Assembly: GCA_003427395.1 (NCBI GenBank)
Contig: BFEA01000810.1
Location: forward strand, 254,733-280,643
Origin: Chara braunii
Lineage: Eukaryota > Streptophyta > Charophyceae > Charales > Characeae
Length of the DNA: 25,911 nucleotides
Direction: 5' to 3'
The first letter of the stretch is position 1. Each line of letters starts with the position of its first letter. A program made the position numbers and the translations under genes. The notes under the pieces are model-generated. The model saw nothing but the letters and a program-made list of their open reading frames with translations. It had not been told where the DNA came from and made no database searches. Shown one piece after another: positions 19,801 to 25,911 of the stretch.

Positions 19801-21583
19801 GGGATCCCCCTCCAGATTTGACAGGTTTTTTTTTTTTCTTTTTTTTTTTTTTGGGATTTGACAGGTAAATTGAATTGGTTGGGCAGCCTTTAAAAAAATA
19901 GAAATAAAAAAATGAAAAATGAAGACATACTATTTTTCAACAATGGTTTCAGTTGTAAGTTTTCCTTTTTTGGGAAGTGACGAAACGTTGTGTATGGTTT
20001 TGCAGATTCCAGTTGTCGCATCGACAGGCGGTTTTCTGGACTCCGTGCGCGACGGTGTGACCGGCTTGCACATGGGGAAGTTCGGCGTCAAGGTCAGTAA
20101 TGTTTCTCACTTGCTCATTACTTGGCTGTGATATGGTGCCGCTGGAAATGGATGAAAAGAATTTGAATGAGGTTTGAGATGTAAGAAAGGAGAGCAGCGA
20201 CTTCCAGATAAACGACCGGGACATTTGACTTTTCTCCTGACAGTGTATGGTAGGGACTCTTGTGCGCACGTAGCCTTCAGAAGCTTGAAATGTTGAAGGA
20301 ATCAATTTTTGGCTTGCGGAGTACGACGAGGGGGAAAGTGTTGCTTGTCCCCGTGATATTAAGACTGTACGGTGCCCGTCTGCTTTTAGGAGTGTCCGTC
20401 AGACTGCCATTGATTCGTACACTATGTGGAAAATCTTCACTTGTCTATGTGGCCCATCGTCTGATCAAAGATGTACTGGGCCTGATTTCATCTTTGCAAA
20501 GAATGGCCGCATAGTACGCAGTCCTTAGGGACTGCAGCCGGTAACTGCCTTCCGTTCAAATGATGACTCATGACGTGGTTTTTATTTATTGATTGTGGAT
20601 TGGCTACTTGGCAGCCGGAAGGAGGAGCAGAGGACGTCATCAAGGCTGTGGAGGGATTAAAGCGGGCAATCGGGGTGTTTTCGACCCCTCACTTCAGAAG
20701 CATGGTTGTGGCTGCCATGTCGCAGGACGTCTCCTGGAAGGTGGGTGAATGAGAAAAGAGTGGCAACCAGTTAGCAATGTCTTCCCACGCAGATAAGACT
20801 ATCATGTTAGGAACACACACTTGCTTGTGTGTATGGGTGTGTATGGTCCTCGCTGCACTACTCTTTGAGTCTCGAGATGTGCAAAACGAGAGTGAATCTT
20901 AAGGTAAAACATGGAAAGATGCACGGCCATGATTTTGGTCCTTTGTGCATGTCGAGAGTAGTGGAGCGACGCCATTCTTGTCTGGTGGTAGTTGAACTTG
21001 GTGAAGGGGCCCAATGCATGACATTGTGTAGGGTGTTGAACACTGATTCGCATGTTTGGATTTGACTGTCTTGATCGGACCCTGTTGGAGTGCAGCTGAC
21101 CAGCATGATTCACTTGTCACTCTAAAACTGTACGGAAGAATGCCAAGAAGATTTCAAAATAACGAAAAAAAAAAGTGAAGGCAACCACACTTCCACGCTT
21201 TTTAATCGAGTTGATATTGGCTCCCGATGAGGATAGACAATGGTGAATCGATGGTGACTCTCCGAGTACCTTCCACAGTCAATACCGACAATACAATACA
21301 TAAATACGGTTTTTCTCTCACAGTCGGCAGGATTGTGACGGTTTAGTTTATAGATGTGTTTTCCACTCTTCTGCTGCTTGAAAGGGTAACTTGTTGTATG
21401 GTTGTCTTTGTTGGCTTGCAGGGTCCTGCCCGGGCTTGGGAACAAGCGTTGTTGAGTGTGTCTAAGGACGCACGGAAGGAAGGAAGAGAGACGAGTGAGG
21501 TGTTTCCCGGAGAGAAGGTGGAGGAACACCTCCCAGCGAAGGGTGCGGCCAAGGAGACTCTGGCTGCAACCGCCAGTCGTTGA
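12387..21583 (+). CDS. GBSS: Granule-bound starch synthase (13 exons, one frameshift as given)
   Basis: A GT5 glucosyltransferase moving glucose from ADP-glucose onto alpha-1,4-glucan chains, here most like the granule-bound type that makes amylose in plastids. Joining 12387-12920, 13049-13129, 13809-13907, 14750-14839, 15173-15236, 15673-15773, 16465-16611, 17222-17476, 17720-17901, 18317-18508, 20006-20092, 20615-20740 and 21422-21583 gives about 706 residues; all 12 introns are GT-AG. Residues 1-147 are a Ser/Thr/Arg/Ala-rich leader, probably a plastid transit peptide plus linker. The N-terminal domain has KVGGLGDV (Lys162); the C-terminal domain has GRLDEQKG and SRFEPAGL (Glu568). Motifs such as [14 protein letters not shown] and MNGADVTEW favour GBSS over soluble synthases. 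The start codon context (gccATGg) is good. Exon 9 lacks one base in an A run at 17880-17883; without it the frame fails. The second GGL motif reads GGF. The gene is otherwise complete and looks under selection. Confidence 0.93.
13049..13129 (+). CDS. GBSS: Starch synthase exon 2
   Basis: Residues 179-205, [20 protein letters not shown] and onward, a conserved GT5 block that directly follows the PPALA of exon 1. Acceptor TGTAG, donor GTAAGC, phase 0. Confidence 0.92.
13180..13439. repeat. (CT)n and (CA)n microsatellites bordering an assembly gap
   Basis: (CT)n at 13180-13211, then 195 unresolved bases (13212-13406), then (CA)n at 13407-13439, all inside intron 2. The gap length may be an estimate. 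The open frames shown across it are meaningless. Confidence 0.95.
13657..13756. repeat. 50-bp tandem duplication in intron 2
   Basis: Units 13657-13706 and 13707-13756, sharing GGATAATGGT, GTGGAATTGACTGC or its variant, and TCGTTT.GCTTGT, with about half a dozen differences. Confidence 0.85.
13809..13907 (+). CDS. GBSS: Starch synthase exon 3
   Basis: Residues 206-238, including [19 protein letters not shown]. Acceptor GACAG, donor GTACGC, phase 0. Confidence 0.92.
14163..14204. repeat. 17-bp direct repeat in intron 3
   Basis: AACTGTTCTATCTGGAG occurs at 14163-14179 and 14188-14204, a 25-bp period. Confidence 0.9.
14377..14430. repeat. 27-bp tandem duplication in intron 3
   Basis: Units at 14377-14403 and 14404-14430 share CTTGTRGACT and GAAGACAACACGTC-like sequence with about two to four differences. 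Confidence 0.85.
14750..14839 (+). CDS. GBSS: Starch synthase exon 4
   Basis: Residues 239-268, [12 protein letters not shown] to LRFAIFCQ. The VWGKT start follows FLEM of exon 3, as in GBSS proteins. Acceptor GGCAG, donor GTAAGG. Confidence 0.92.
15173..15236 (+). CDS. GBSS: Starch synthase exon 5
   Basis: Residues 269-289 plus one base, [16 protein letters not shown] then SSPY. An unresolved base at 15175 is the third position of an alanine codon and is silent. Donor GTAAGT after codon position 1. Confidence 0.88.
15451..15502. repeat. Fragment of the 10805/23283 TIR element family
   Basis: GTGAATGCAAAGGTTCTGTG followed by GGATGTAACATAACTTTCCC matches the right end of the 10805-11442 element (GAGTACAAAGGTTTTGTGGC ... 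ACTTTTCCCT). It lies in intron 5, with no partner arm nearby. Confidence 0.6.
15673..15773 (+). CDS. GBSS: Starch synthase exon 6
   Basis: Residues 290-323, [20 protein letters not shown] to ANAK, the conserved NDWH block of the N-terminal Rossmann domain. It completes the split glycine codon from exon 5. Acceptor TGCAG, donor GTATGT. Confidence 0.92.
16138..16270. repeat. Two adjacent tandem duplications in intron 6
   Basis: A 37-bp unit is repeated (TGCTCGAGCGTACGTGGAGG at 16141 and 16178). It is followed at once by a 34-bp unit repeated from 16203 and 16237 (CACTTTGTGCTGTGCAG). Unit copies differ at only a few positions. Confidence 0.9.
16465..16611 (+). CDS. GBSS: Starch synthase exon 7
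   Basis: Residues 324-372, [14 protein letters not shown] to LIGY. I chose the GTAAGA donor at 16612 over GTTAGA at 16593, because only the former keeps the next exon in frame and gives the GBSS-like IGY before the NWMKAG region. Confidence 0.85.
16822..17132. repeat. (CT)n, poly(G) and (GA)n tracts in intron 7
   Basis: (CT)n at 16822-16889 (about 34 units), 20 G at 17000-17019, a further G run near 17100-17109 and (GA)n near 17111-17131. All lie between exons 7 and 8. Confidence 0.95.
17222..17476 (+). CDS. GBSS: Starch synthase exon 8
   Basis: Residues 373-457, with [20 protein letters not shown] and [11 protein letters not shown]. The first residues are less certain: other in-phase CAG acceptors exist up to 17257, which would shorten the start by up to 12 codons. 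Donor GTGAGT. Confidence 0.88.
17720..17901 (+). CDS. GBSS: Starch synthase exon 9 (frameshifted)
   Basis: Residues 458-518, with [20 protein letters not shown]. After VDSEE the conserved block AQFIML, which should precede GTGK of exon 10, is in another frame. The exon is 182 bp, one short of a multiple of three, and both neighbouring junctions are phase 0. Confidence 0.88.
17880..17883 (+). other. GBSS: Probable one-base deletion site in GBSS exon 9
   Basis: An AAAA run sits exactly where the reading frame changes from VDSEE to AQFIML. One more A would bring exon 9 to 183 bp and keep both flanking phase-0 junctions. No alternative GT donor near here restores the frame. Confidence 0.8.
18317..18508 (+). 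CDS. GBSS: Starch synthase exon 10
   Basis: Residues 519-582, [11 protein letters not shown] to LYGT. It carries the nucleotide-sugar-binding [14 protein letters not shown], with the conserved glutamate at 568. Donor GTAGGC, acceptor TGCAG. Confidence 0.92.
18909..18958. repeat. 19-bp inverted repeat hairpin in intron 10
   Basis: CGTGGCCGAGGCATTTCGG (18909-18927) pairs with 18940-18958 with one mismatch around a 12-base loop that itself contains GTGGCCAC. It is flanked by a pyrimidine/T tract (18859-18900) and a (TA)n stretch (about 18969-18985). Confidence 0.85.
19022..19160 (+). repeat. Dispersed repeat, copy B (intron 10)
   Basis: Plus-strand copy of the repeat found inverted at 10961-11070, starting TCCTGATGCTACCG and ending GGGGTTCCCCGTA. 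It has about 25 extra bases after the CCCACCTGC word, including TAGCAGGTATCGCACTTGC, which look like a partial internal duplication of GGTATCGCCC... Confidence 0.7.
19815..19866. repeat. 12-bp direct repeats flanking a T tract
   Basis: GATTTGACAGGT occurs at 19815-19826 and 19855-19866, flanking 28 bases that are almost all T. It lies in intron 10, about 140 bp before exon 11. It may add to the polypyrimidine context but is too far away to be the branch-site tract. Confidence 0.75.
20006..20092 (+). CDS. GBSS: Starch synthase exon 11
   Basis: Residues 583-611, [20 protein letters not shown] to FGVK. The usual STGGL is STGGF here, a change from Leu to Phe in the second GGL motif. Donor GTCAGT. 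Confidence 0.9.
20615..20740 (+). CDS. GBSS: Starch synthase exon 12
   Basis: Residues 612-653, [20 protein letters not shown] to SQDVSWK. The join to exon 11 is several residues shorter than in typical GBSS, where an acidic CD.VDPAD stretch lies. A missed microexon in the intron is possible. Confidence 0.88.
21422..21583 (+). CDS. GBSS: Starch synthase exon 13
   Basis: Residues 654-706 and TGA stop. It begins [13 protein letters not shown], matching the GPAK.WE of GBSS, then a Lys/Glu-rich tail ending AATASR. Confidence 0.9.
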   Translation, partial: GPARAWEQALLSVSKDARKEGRETSEVFPGEKVEEHLPAKGAAKETLAATASR

Positions 21584-21790
21584 AAGCGAAGTACTGATCG
21601 TGCTGTGCATGGCCTTTGGTCCTTTGGACGAATGTGTGACGCTCAGGCGCTCCATGAACGGCAGGTCAGGGAAGGCAGTGCAACCGCTGTCTTACCAACA
21701 GTGCATCAGTGTCGATGACCATTAGCAATGCATTCAGGTTCGCTTTGTTGGATGCTTGGTGGCCTTTTAGCGACACGGTATGGGTCTTTG

Positions 21791-22000
21791 TAGAATAGAA
21801 AAAACGTTGTTTTGGCTTATTCTGGCCTTTCTACAATTGAAGACTCTGAAGAGAACGCACTTCGACGATTAATTAAGTTATTAGTCTCGGCTTTCCTAGA
21901 ATAGAAAAAACGATTTTGGCTTATTCTGGCCTTTTCTAGAATAGAAGGCTGAAGAGAACGCACTTCGACCAACAAGTTCGACGACTAATTAAGTTATAAG
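21791..22000. repeat. ~106-bp tandem duplication downstream of GBSS
   Basis: Units start with TAGAATAGAAAAAACG at 21791 and 21897. Both share GGCTTATTCTGGCCTTT, GAAGAGAACGCACTTCGAC and TAATTAAGTTAT-AGTCTC. The second has extra bases (CAACAAGTTCGAC). It starts about 210 bp past the stop codon, so it may lie in the 3' UTR. I saw no AATAAA polyadenylation signal. Confidence 0.85.
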
Positions 22001-22402
22001 TCTCTGGCTTTGTGTGGTTTATCTGTTGCTCCAGAGTCGGGAGTATGAACGGATAGTGTGCCCTTTACAGGGCGTGGGTGCAGGTTTCAGGCGTTATATT
22101 TGGATGCATATTCGTTGTCGAGGGGCAAAGATGACTTAAAAGTTTCTTGCTGAGCGGTTGGTTTTTCCAGTTACGTCCAGTTTGTGATATCATGAGGTGT
22201 TAGACCAATCAGAATGAGAGATTGTCCGGAGGCTAGAAGGACCTCAGGAAATCTGTGGGAGGATGAAATATATCACAAGATGTCAGCTTCTATTGATATT
22301 ACTGAAATTTGGACGTCCATATGCTGGAAGGGCGGACCTTAAGCCTAACCCCGTTGTTCCTGAACAATAATTTTGGTTTGTAGGAAGACTAAGTTGTCTA
22401 AG

Positions 22403-22569
22403 GGCCAGATCCCACTGGCAAAGAGGATTGGAGGAAGCGTCTGAATCTGGACGTGTTCCACGCAGAGGTGCAGAGAAGTAGATCAATCACAAATTTTCGC
22501 GCCTGTCCACAAACACGTCCACATTCAGACACTACAATCCACTTTGCCAGTGGCAGTGGGATCTCGGCC
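22403..22569. mobile_element. 167-bp hairpin MITE with TAAG duplication
   Basis: The left end reads GGCCAGATCCCACTGGCAAA; the right end, reverse-complemented, reads GGCCGAGATCCCACTGCCAC and then TGGCAAAGTGGATTG. Similarity between arms extends over about 65 bp (GTGTCTGAAT.TGGACGTGTT on one arm, GCGTCTGAATCTGGACGTGT on the other). TAAG borders both ends in direct orientation (22399-22402 and 22570-22573), a plausible 4-bp target-site duplication. The termini resemble those of the element at 11154-11252. Confidence 0.65.
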
Positions 22570-22747
22570 TAAGGCGATATATGCAGCGGAAAGCGAGTGG
22601 ATGGACTCTTTAGAATTCATTGTGGTGGATTTATCATCAAGTGCCTCGATAGTCTTTGGTGGTTGAAAACAAAACACTAAGCAGTTCACCCATTCTTGCA
22701 TTTAGCAGGGTTCTTGCATATTACCCGTTCGCCAGTCGGGACAAGTA

Positions 22748-22866
22748 CTGACTGCCGTCGCTCGAACACAACGCACCCTGATTATGGCTGTATCGAACCG
22801 AAAAAATAGCTTGTATACAGGCATTTTCAGGGTGCGTTATGTTCGGGCGAAGACGGTAGGTGACAG
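22748..22866. mobile_element. 119-bp fold-back element
   Basis: The left arm 22748-22781 (TGCCGTCGCTCGAACACAAC then GCACCCTGA) is an inverted copy of the right arm 22827-22866 (TCAGGGTGCGTTATGTTCGG then GCGAAGACGG). The loop is about 45 bases. Its ends differ from those of the other element families in the window. No coding capacity. Confidence 0.6.
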
Positions 22867-23282
22867 CCCTCTTGGCGTCATCAACTGAGGGTGTTTGTCA
22901 TGGCTAACCAGATGTATGTGGGTGTTGGCTTTCGTTGAACTGGTGGCAGTCTCGTGGTGAATATGTTTTCGTGAAGCACTTTTTTTGCTGTCTGCACAAC
23001 AGAACAATGATGCCTGGCCTCTAGAATAACGCTGCTTTCTGGGTTGTTTCCCCCCTCCTATTTTGTGTTCTCTTTTCCATTTCTCACTCAAAGGTCCAGT
23101 CTGAGGTTGTGATTCAGTTTTCCCTCCAGAATATCCATTTTGTACCTTGCCCCATGCTGCGAACCCTTCATTGGAAGTTGAAACCCATCCTACTAGATCC
23201 TATACCAGTCTCCAGGAGTTTTTGGTAAGACGGGTGTACGTGCCTGGTAAAGGTTACTATCAAATAGTATGAATGTATATTC

Positions 23283-23535
23283 TTAGGGAGACCCGACGAA
23301 ATCTTTGTATTCATTTGCCCCCAAGCAGGGCAAAAAAAAGTGCTCAGGTTTCATGTCATTTTGCCACCCTAGCTGGGCGGGTAATACCCGCTGTACAAAA
23401 ATGGTGGGAAAGTGTTTTACAGGGTGCAAAAATGACGGCAAAACTTATTTTGGGACCTCCTGCACTTTTTGCCCCGCTTGGGACGAAATGAACACATGGT
23501 TTTGTTCGTGGGGAGGTTCTATAACTTTTCCCTAT
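23283..23535. mobile_element. ~250-bp fold-back element, relative of the 10805 element
   Basis: The left end TTAGGGAGACC...CTTTGTATTCATTTGCCCCC is inverted at the right end (GACGAAATGAACACATGG ... ACTTTTCCCTAT). Inside, CAAGCAGGGCAAAAA pairs with TTTTTGCCCCGCTTGG. A near-central palindrome, GCGGGTAATACCCGC, lies at 23377-23391. The right half matches 11341-11442, including CAAAAA, GGGAAAGTGTTTTACAG and ACTTTTCCCT. Confidence 0.6.
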
Positions 23536-23544
23536 AACGTATGG

Positions 23545-25730
23545 AGCGTATTGTGGGGTAGTATGTCACCCCTGCTACTACGAACCGACTCTGAGGGTGG
23601 GATAAAAGGTCCAGTATGCCTAGATGATTTATTTTTTTCTGTTGTTGTTGGGCATAAATTCCACTAAAAAAAATTCTTTTCTTATAGAAATTTTAAGACA
23701 TTCGTGTCATTTTCTATTGCTCACAGAGTCACGCACACACCAGAGTCTCGTTTCTGAAAAACGTGAATCTGTGCATACTTTGTGTGTGGGCTAAAGACTA
23801 CAGACTATGTATACACCTCAGACTAGTGAGTGCTACTAAACGTAGTCGACGCTGAAATACATAATTGGTGTTATAGAGTGCTATACACCTAATATTCCAC
23901 ATTTAAATACGTATGGGTTCGATAGTCTGCAGACTCTGATATAATATGAACATATTATTATCCAAGTCTATACATCCTGTATAGTGAAAGATAGTGTATG
24001 CAAAGTGCGGAGTGCATAGAGTAGTAGATGATGCATTTACATAAATTAAATATGTATGAATGGAACTCTCCCAGTATGTTGTGGAGGATCTTCACGCCAT
24101 TCACCTCTGCCTTGTAGTGGAAATTCCGTTTTTTTGCCTTAAGAAGGGGTATAGTTCAGGCATAGTACAGGTGTGCCCCGCAGTAGTATGAGGTTCAGTG
24201 ATAGTGCACTATTAAAGGATGTGCCTTAGTGGCTCTACCCCCAGATGGTTCCTGTGTCCACATCCCCCATACCCATTTCACTTTCTACTAGGTCAAATGC
24301 TCTGGTCATCCCTATCATAGAGGGCCACGATTTTCGAATAACAGAGGTTTTCTTGGCAGAGAGCTTGGTTCGGAGTATGTTGAAGAGGGAGACCTCTTCC
24401 TGCTTTAGCCTCTGACGAGGTGAAAAGAACCACAGAAATAAGACACCTACCCAGATAAGTGTGATTCCACTTGTTGAAATTGTACTCCTATGAGTCCTAT
24501 CAACTTGTATGGCTTGTTTGGGCAGTTGGTAGTAGGGCTGATGAGGCAGGGGCTCTACTGACCAACTGTGTTACTACTATGTATGTGATCTTTGATGCTC
24601 ATTCTGGGGACGCTGAACCCGTTTTCCAGCAGGTGCAGCTCCCCACCAACAGACAAAATAAAGGCAACGCAAGGTTGTGTTTTTTACGAAGTATTTATCA
24701 ATTACATGGACGCGGTCTTGCCCGCGGAGACCGTGGCCGTGGGGGATTCATAGCATGGACCTACTTTTCAATCCATTTGTGGAAACATAGCATGTGTTTC
24801 CTTTAGGGGTTCAAATACTTCCATTTGTCCAAATTTCTAAAGTAAGCAGTTCGCTTTTCCAATCTCGTTCTTTTTCTACAGAAATTAACAGAATGAATAG
24901 TACATTGAATACTGTAATATACATTTCGTTGGTCAATTAGGAGGCTTGCCATAGTTTTATCGAAGAGTCGCCTCAGCATCTACAACCGAAGCCAATAATT
25001 GATATTAATGTTAATAAAGAAATCATTGAATTATAGAAATGATATGACTGAAACTGCACCTTCCTTATTTATTGCAGGCTGGCATTTTGTCAGTACTCGT
25101 TGAGCATATGATGTATTTGGTACTCATCCAAATGAATATTTTACAGAGAAGAGTCATATGCAATAATATAAAATCAATTTAGGAGAACAAAAGTGACTAT
25201 CGATAGAACTTATACACTTTAACAGTTGATGGCTTGCTGTTCATGCACTTGCTGTCCCTAGAGTCTTTTTAGGGTTCTATTTCAGCAATGCAATTTATCC
25301 AACGAGTTGATGTTTTACTTTCCTGGGTTTCCTCTAATCAAAGGCCTGCTTTATATGCAGGTGCAAATCTTTTGTAATAAGCTCAGTCTTGTCAAACAAT
25401 CTTGTCGTCAAATAGCAATGTCGCACAATAACAATGCCATGCAATGCCGCGATAATCATCCCAGCTAGGAGTATAAAAAAGTGATCAAAGAGGTGCAAAG
25501 GACATGATCCTTCATTACCATTAAAAGTCTCCAACTCACGAGCTAGAACAGAGAGCGGGAAGAAAACACAGATGGAAGGAGAAGAATATTGTAGCAATCA
25601 ATCCCTCTTCTCCTCCAGGCTTCCCCTCCACTGCCACATCAGCAATATGTACTCCTATCATGAGTCCTATGAAACCGTTTAAGCGCGGGCTTAAAGACCC
25701 CCCTGCCATGCTCGCTCTCGTCAAAAAAGA
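23545..25730. other. No recognisable gene
   Basis: Mostly A/T-rich DNA with short open frames that match nothing I know. A plus-strand frame at 24471-24806 and minus-strand frames at 25334-25597 (with one hydrophobic stretch, FFILLAGMIIAALHGIVIV) and 25536-25796 are the longest. None has a supporting motif. A gene with small exons could still be hidden. Confidence 0.45.
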
Positions 25731-25911
25731 GGTTGGTGGGGTGGGGTGGGGTTGCGCGAAGGCAGGGGACGACGTGGGGCCATTTGAGCACAACAAAAAA
25801 AGGTGGTCAGGGTGACTTTTTAAGGAGGGTGGGGGTGGTGGCGTTGGTGGGGTTGGTTGGGTCCGTGAGGTGGGGTAAGGGGGGGGGGGGGGGGGGGGGG
25901 GTTGTGGGGTG
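25731..25911 (+). repeat. G-rich window edge with G-quadruplex potential
   Basis: Several closely spaced G runs (25738-25741, 25743-25746, 25748-25751 and others) and a final 23-base G run at 25879-25901. The composition would allow quadruplexes; this is inference from sequence only. Confidence 0.7.

Noticed and set aside
24471-24806. 111-codon plus-strand open frame
   Set aside because: No recognisable motif, no related frame nearby, and ordinary length for chance in this much non-coding DNA.
25334-25796. Two overlapping minus-strand frames with hydrophobic stretches
   Set aside because: The hydrophobic part looks membrane-like, but there is no family signature and no splice structure I could support. 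Recorded only as part of the unassigned region.

Overview
The window looks like nuclear DNA of a plant-lineage eukaryote. It holds a 13-exon gene with GT-AG introns, a probable plastid-targeting leader, plant-type retroelement remains, many microsatellites and long homopolymers. The one intact-looking host gene encodes a granule-bound starch synthase (GT5 family). The large, repeat-filled introns would suit a streptophyte alga such as a charophyte. That organism guess is inference and I hold it loosely.

Layout. 1-496 is strand-biased low-complexity DNA. 497-1421 (+) is a broken, unrecognised gene with a coiled-coil region. 1430-3240 is a mosaic of A/T tracts (one of 56 A) and GC-rich fragments. 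3241-7225 has no gene I can support; it holds a purine tract with G runs, a (GT)n array and a hairpin. 7226-8100 (-) is a decayed reverse transcriptase of the YIDD type. 8172-9100 (-) is a decayed Ty3/gypsy-like gag, followed at 9224-9237 (-) by a primer-binding site matching initiator-Met tRNA. 9238-10330 would then contain the matching LTR. 10805-11442 is a terminal-inverted-repeat element with other repeats inside it. The starch synthase gene runs 12387-21583 (+). Downstream are a 106-bp tandem duplication, two fold-back elements (22403-22569 and 22748-22866) and a second copy of the TIR family (23283-23535). 23545-25911 has no recognised gene and ends in G-rich DNA.

The starch synthase would use ADP-glucose to extend amylose inside plastids. 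All GT5 signatures are present, but exon 9 lacks one base in an A run (17880-17883), which breaks the frame as given. Either the assembly is wrong there or the allele is dead. Much of the rest is mobile-element debris. The most unusual items are the non-gypsy reverse transcriptase beside a gypsy gag, and at least three families of short inverted-repeat elements around and inside the starch synthase gene.
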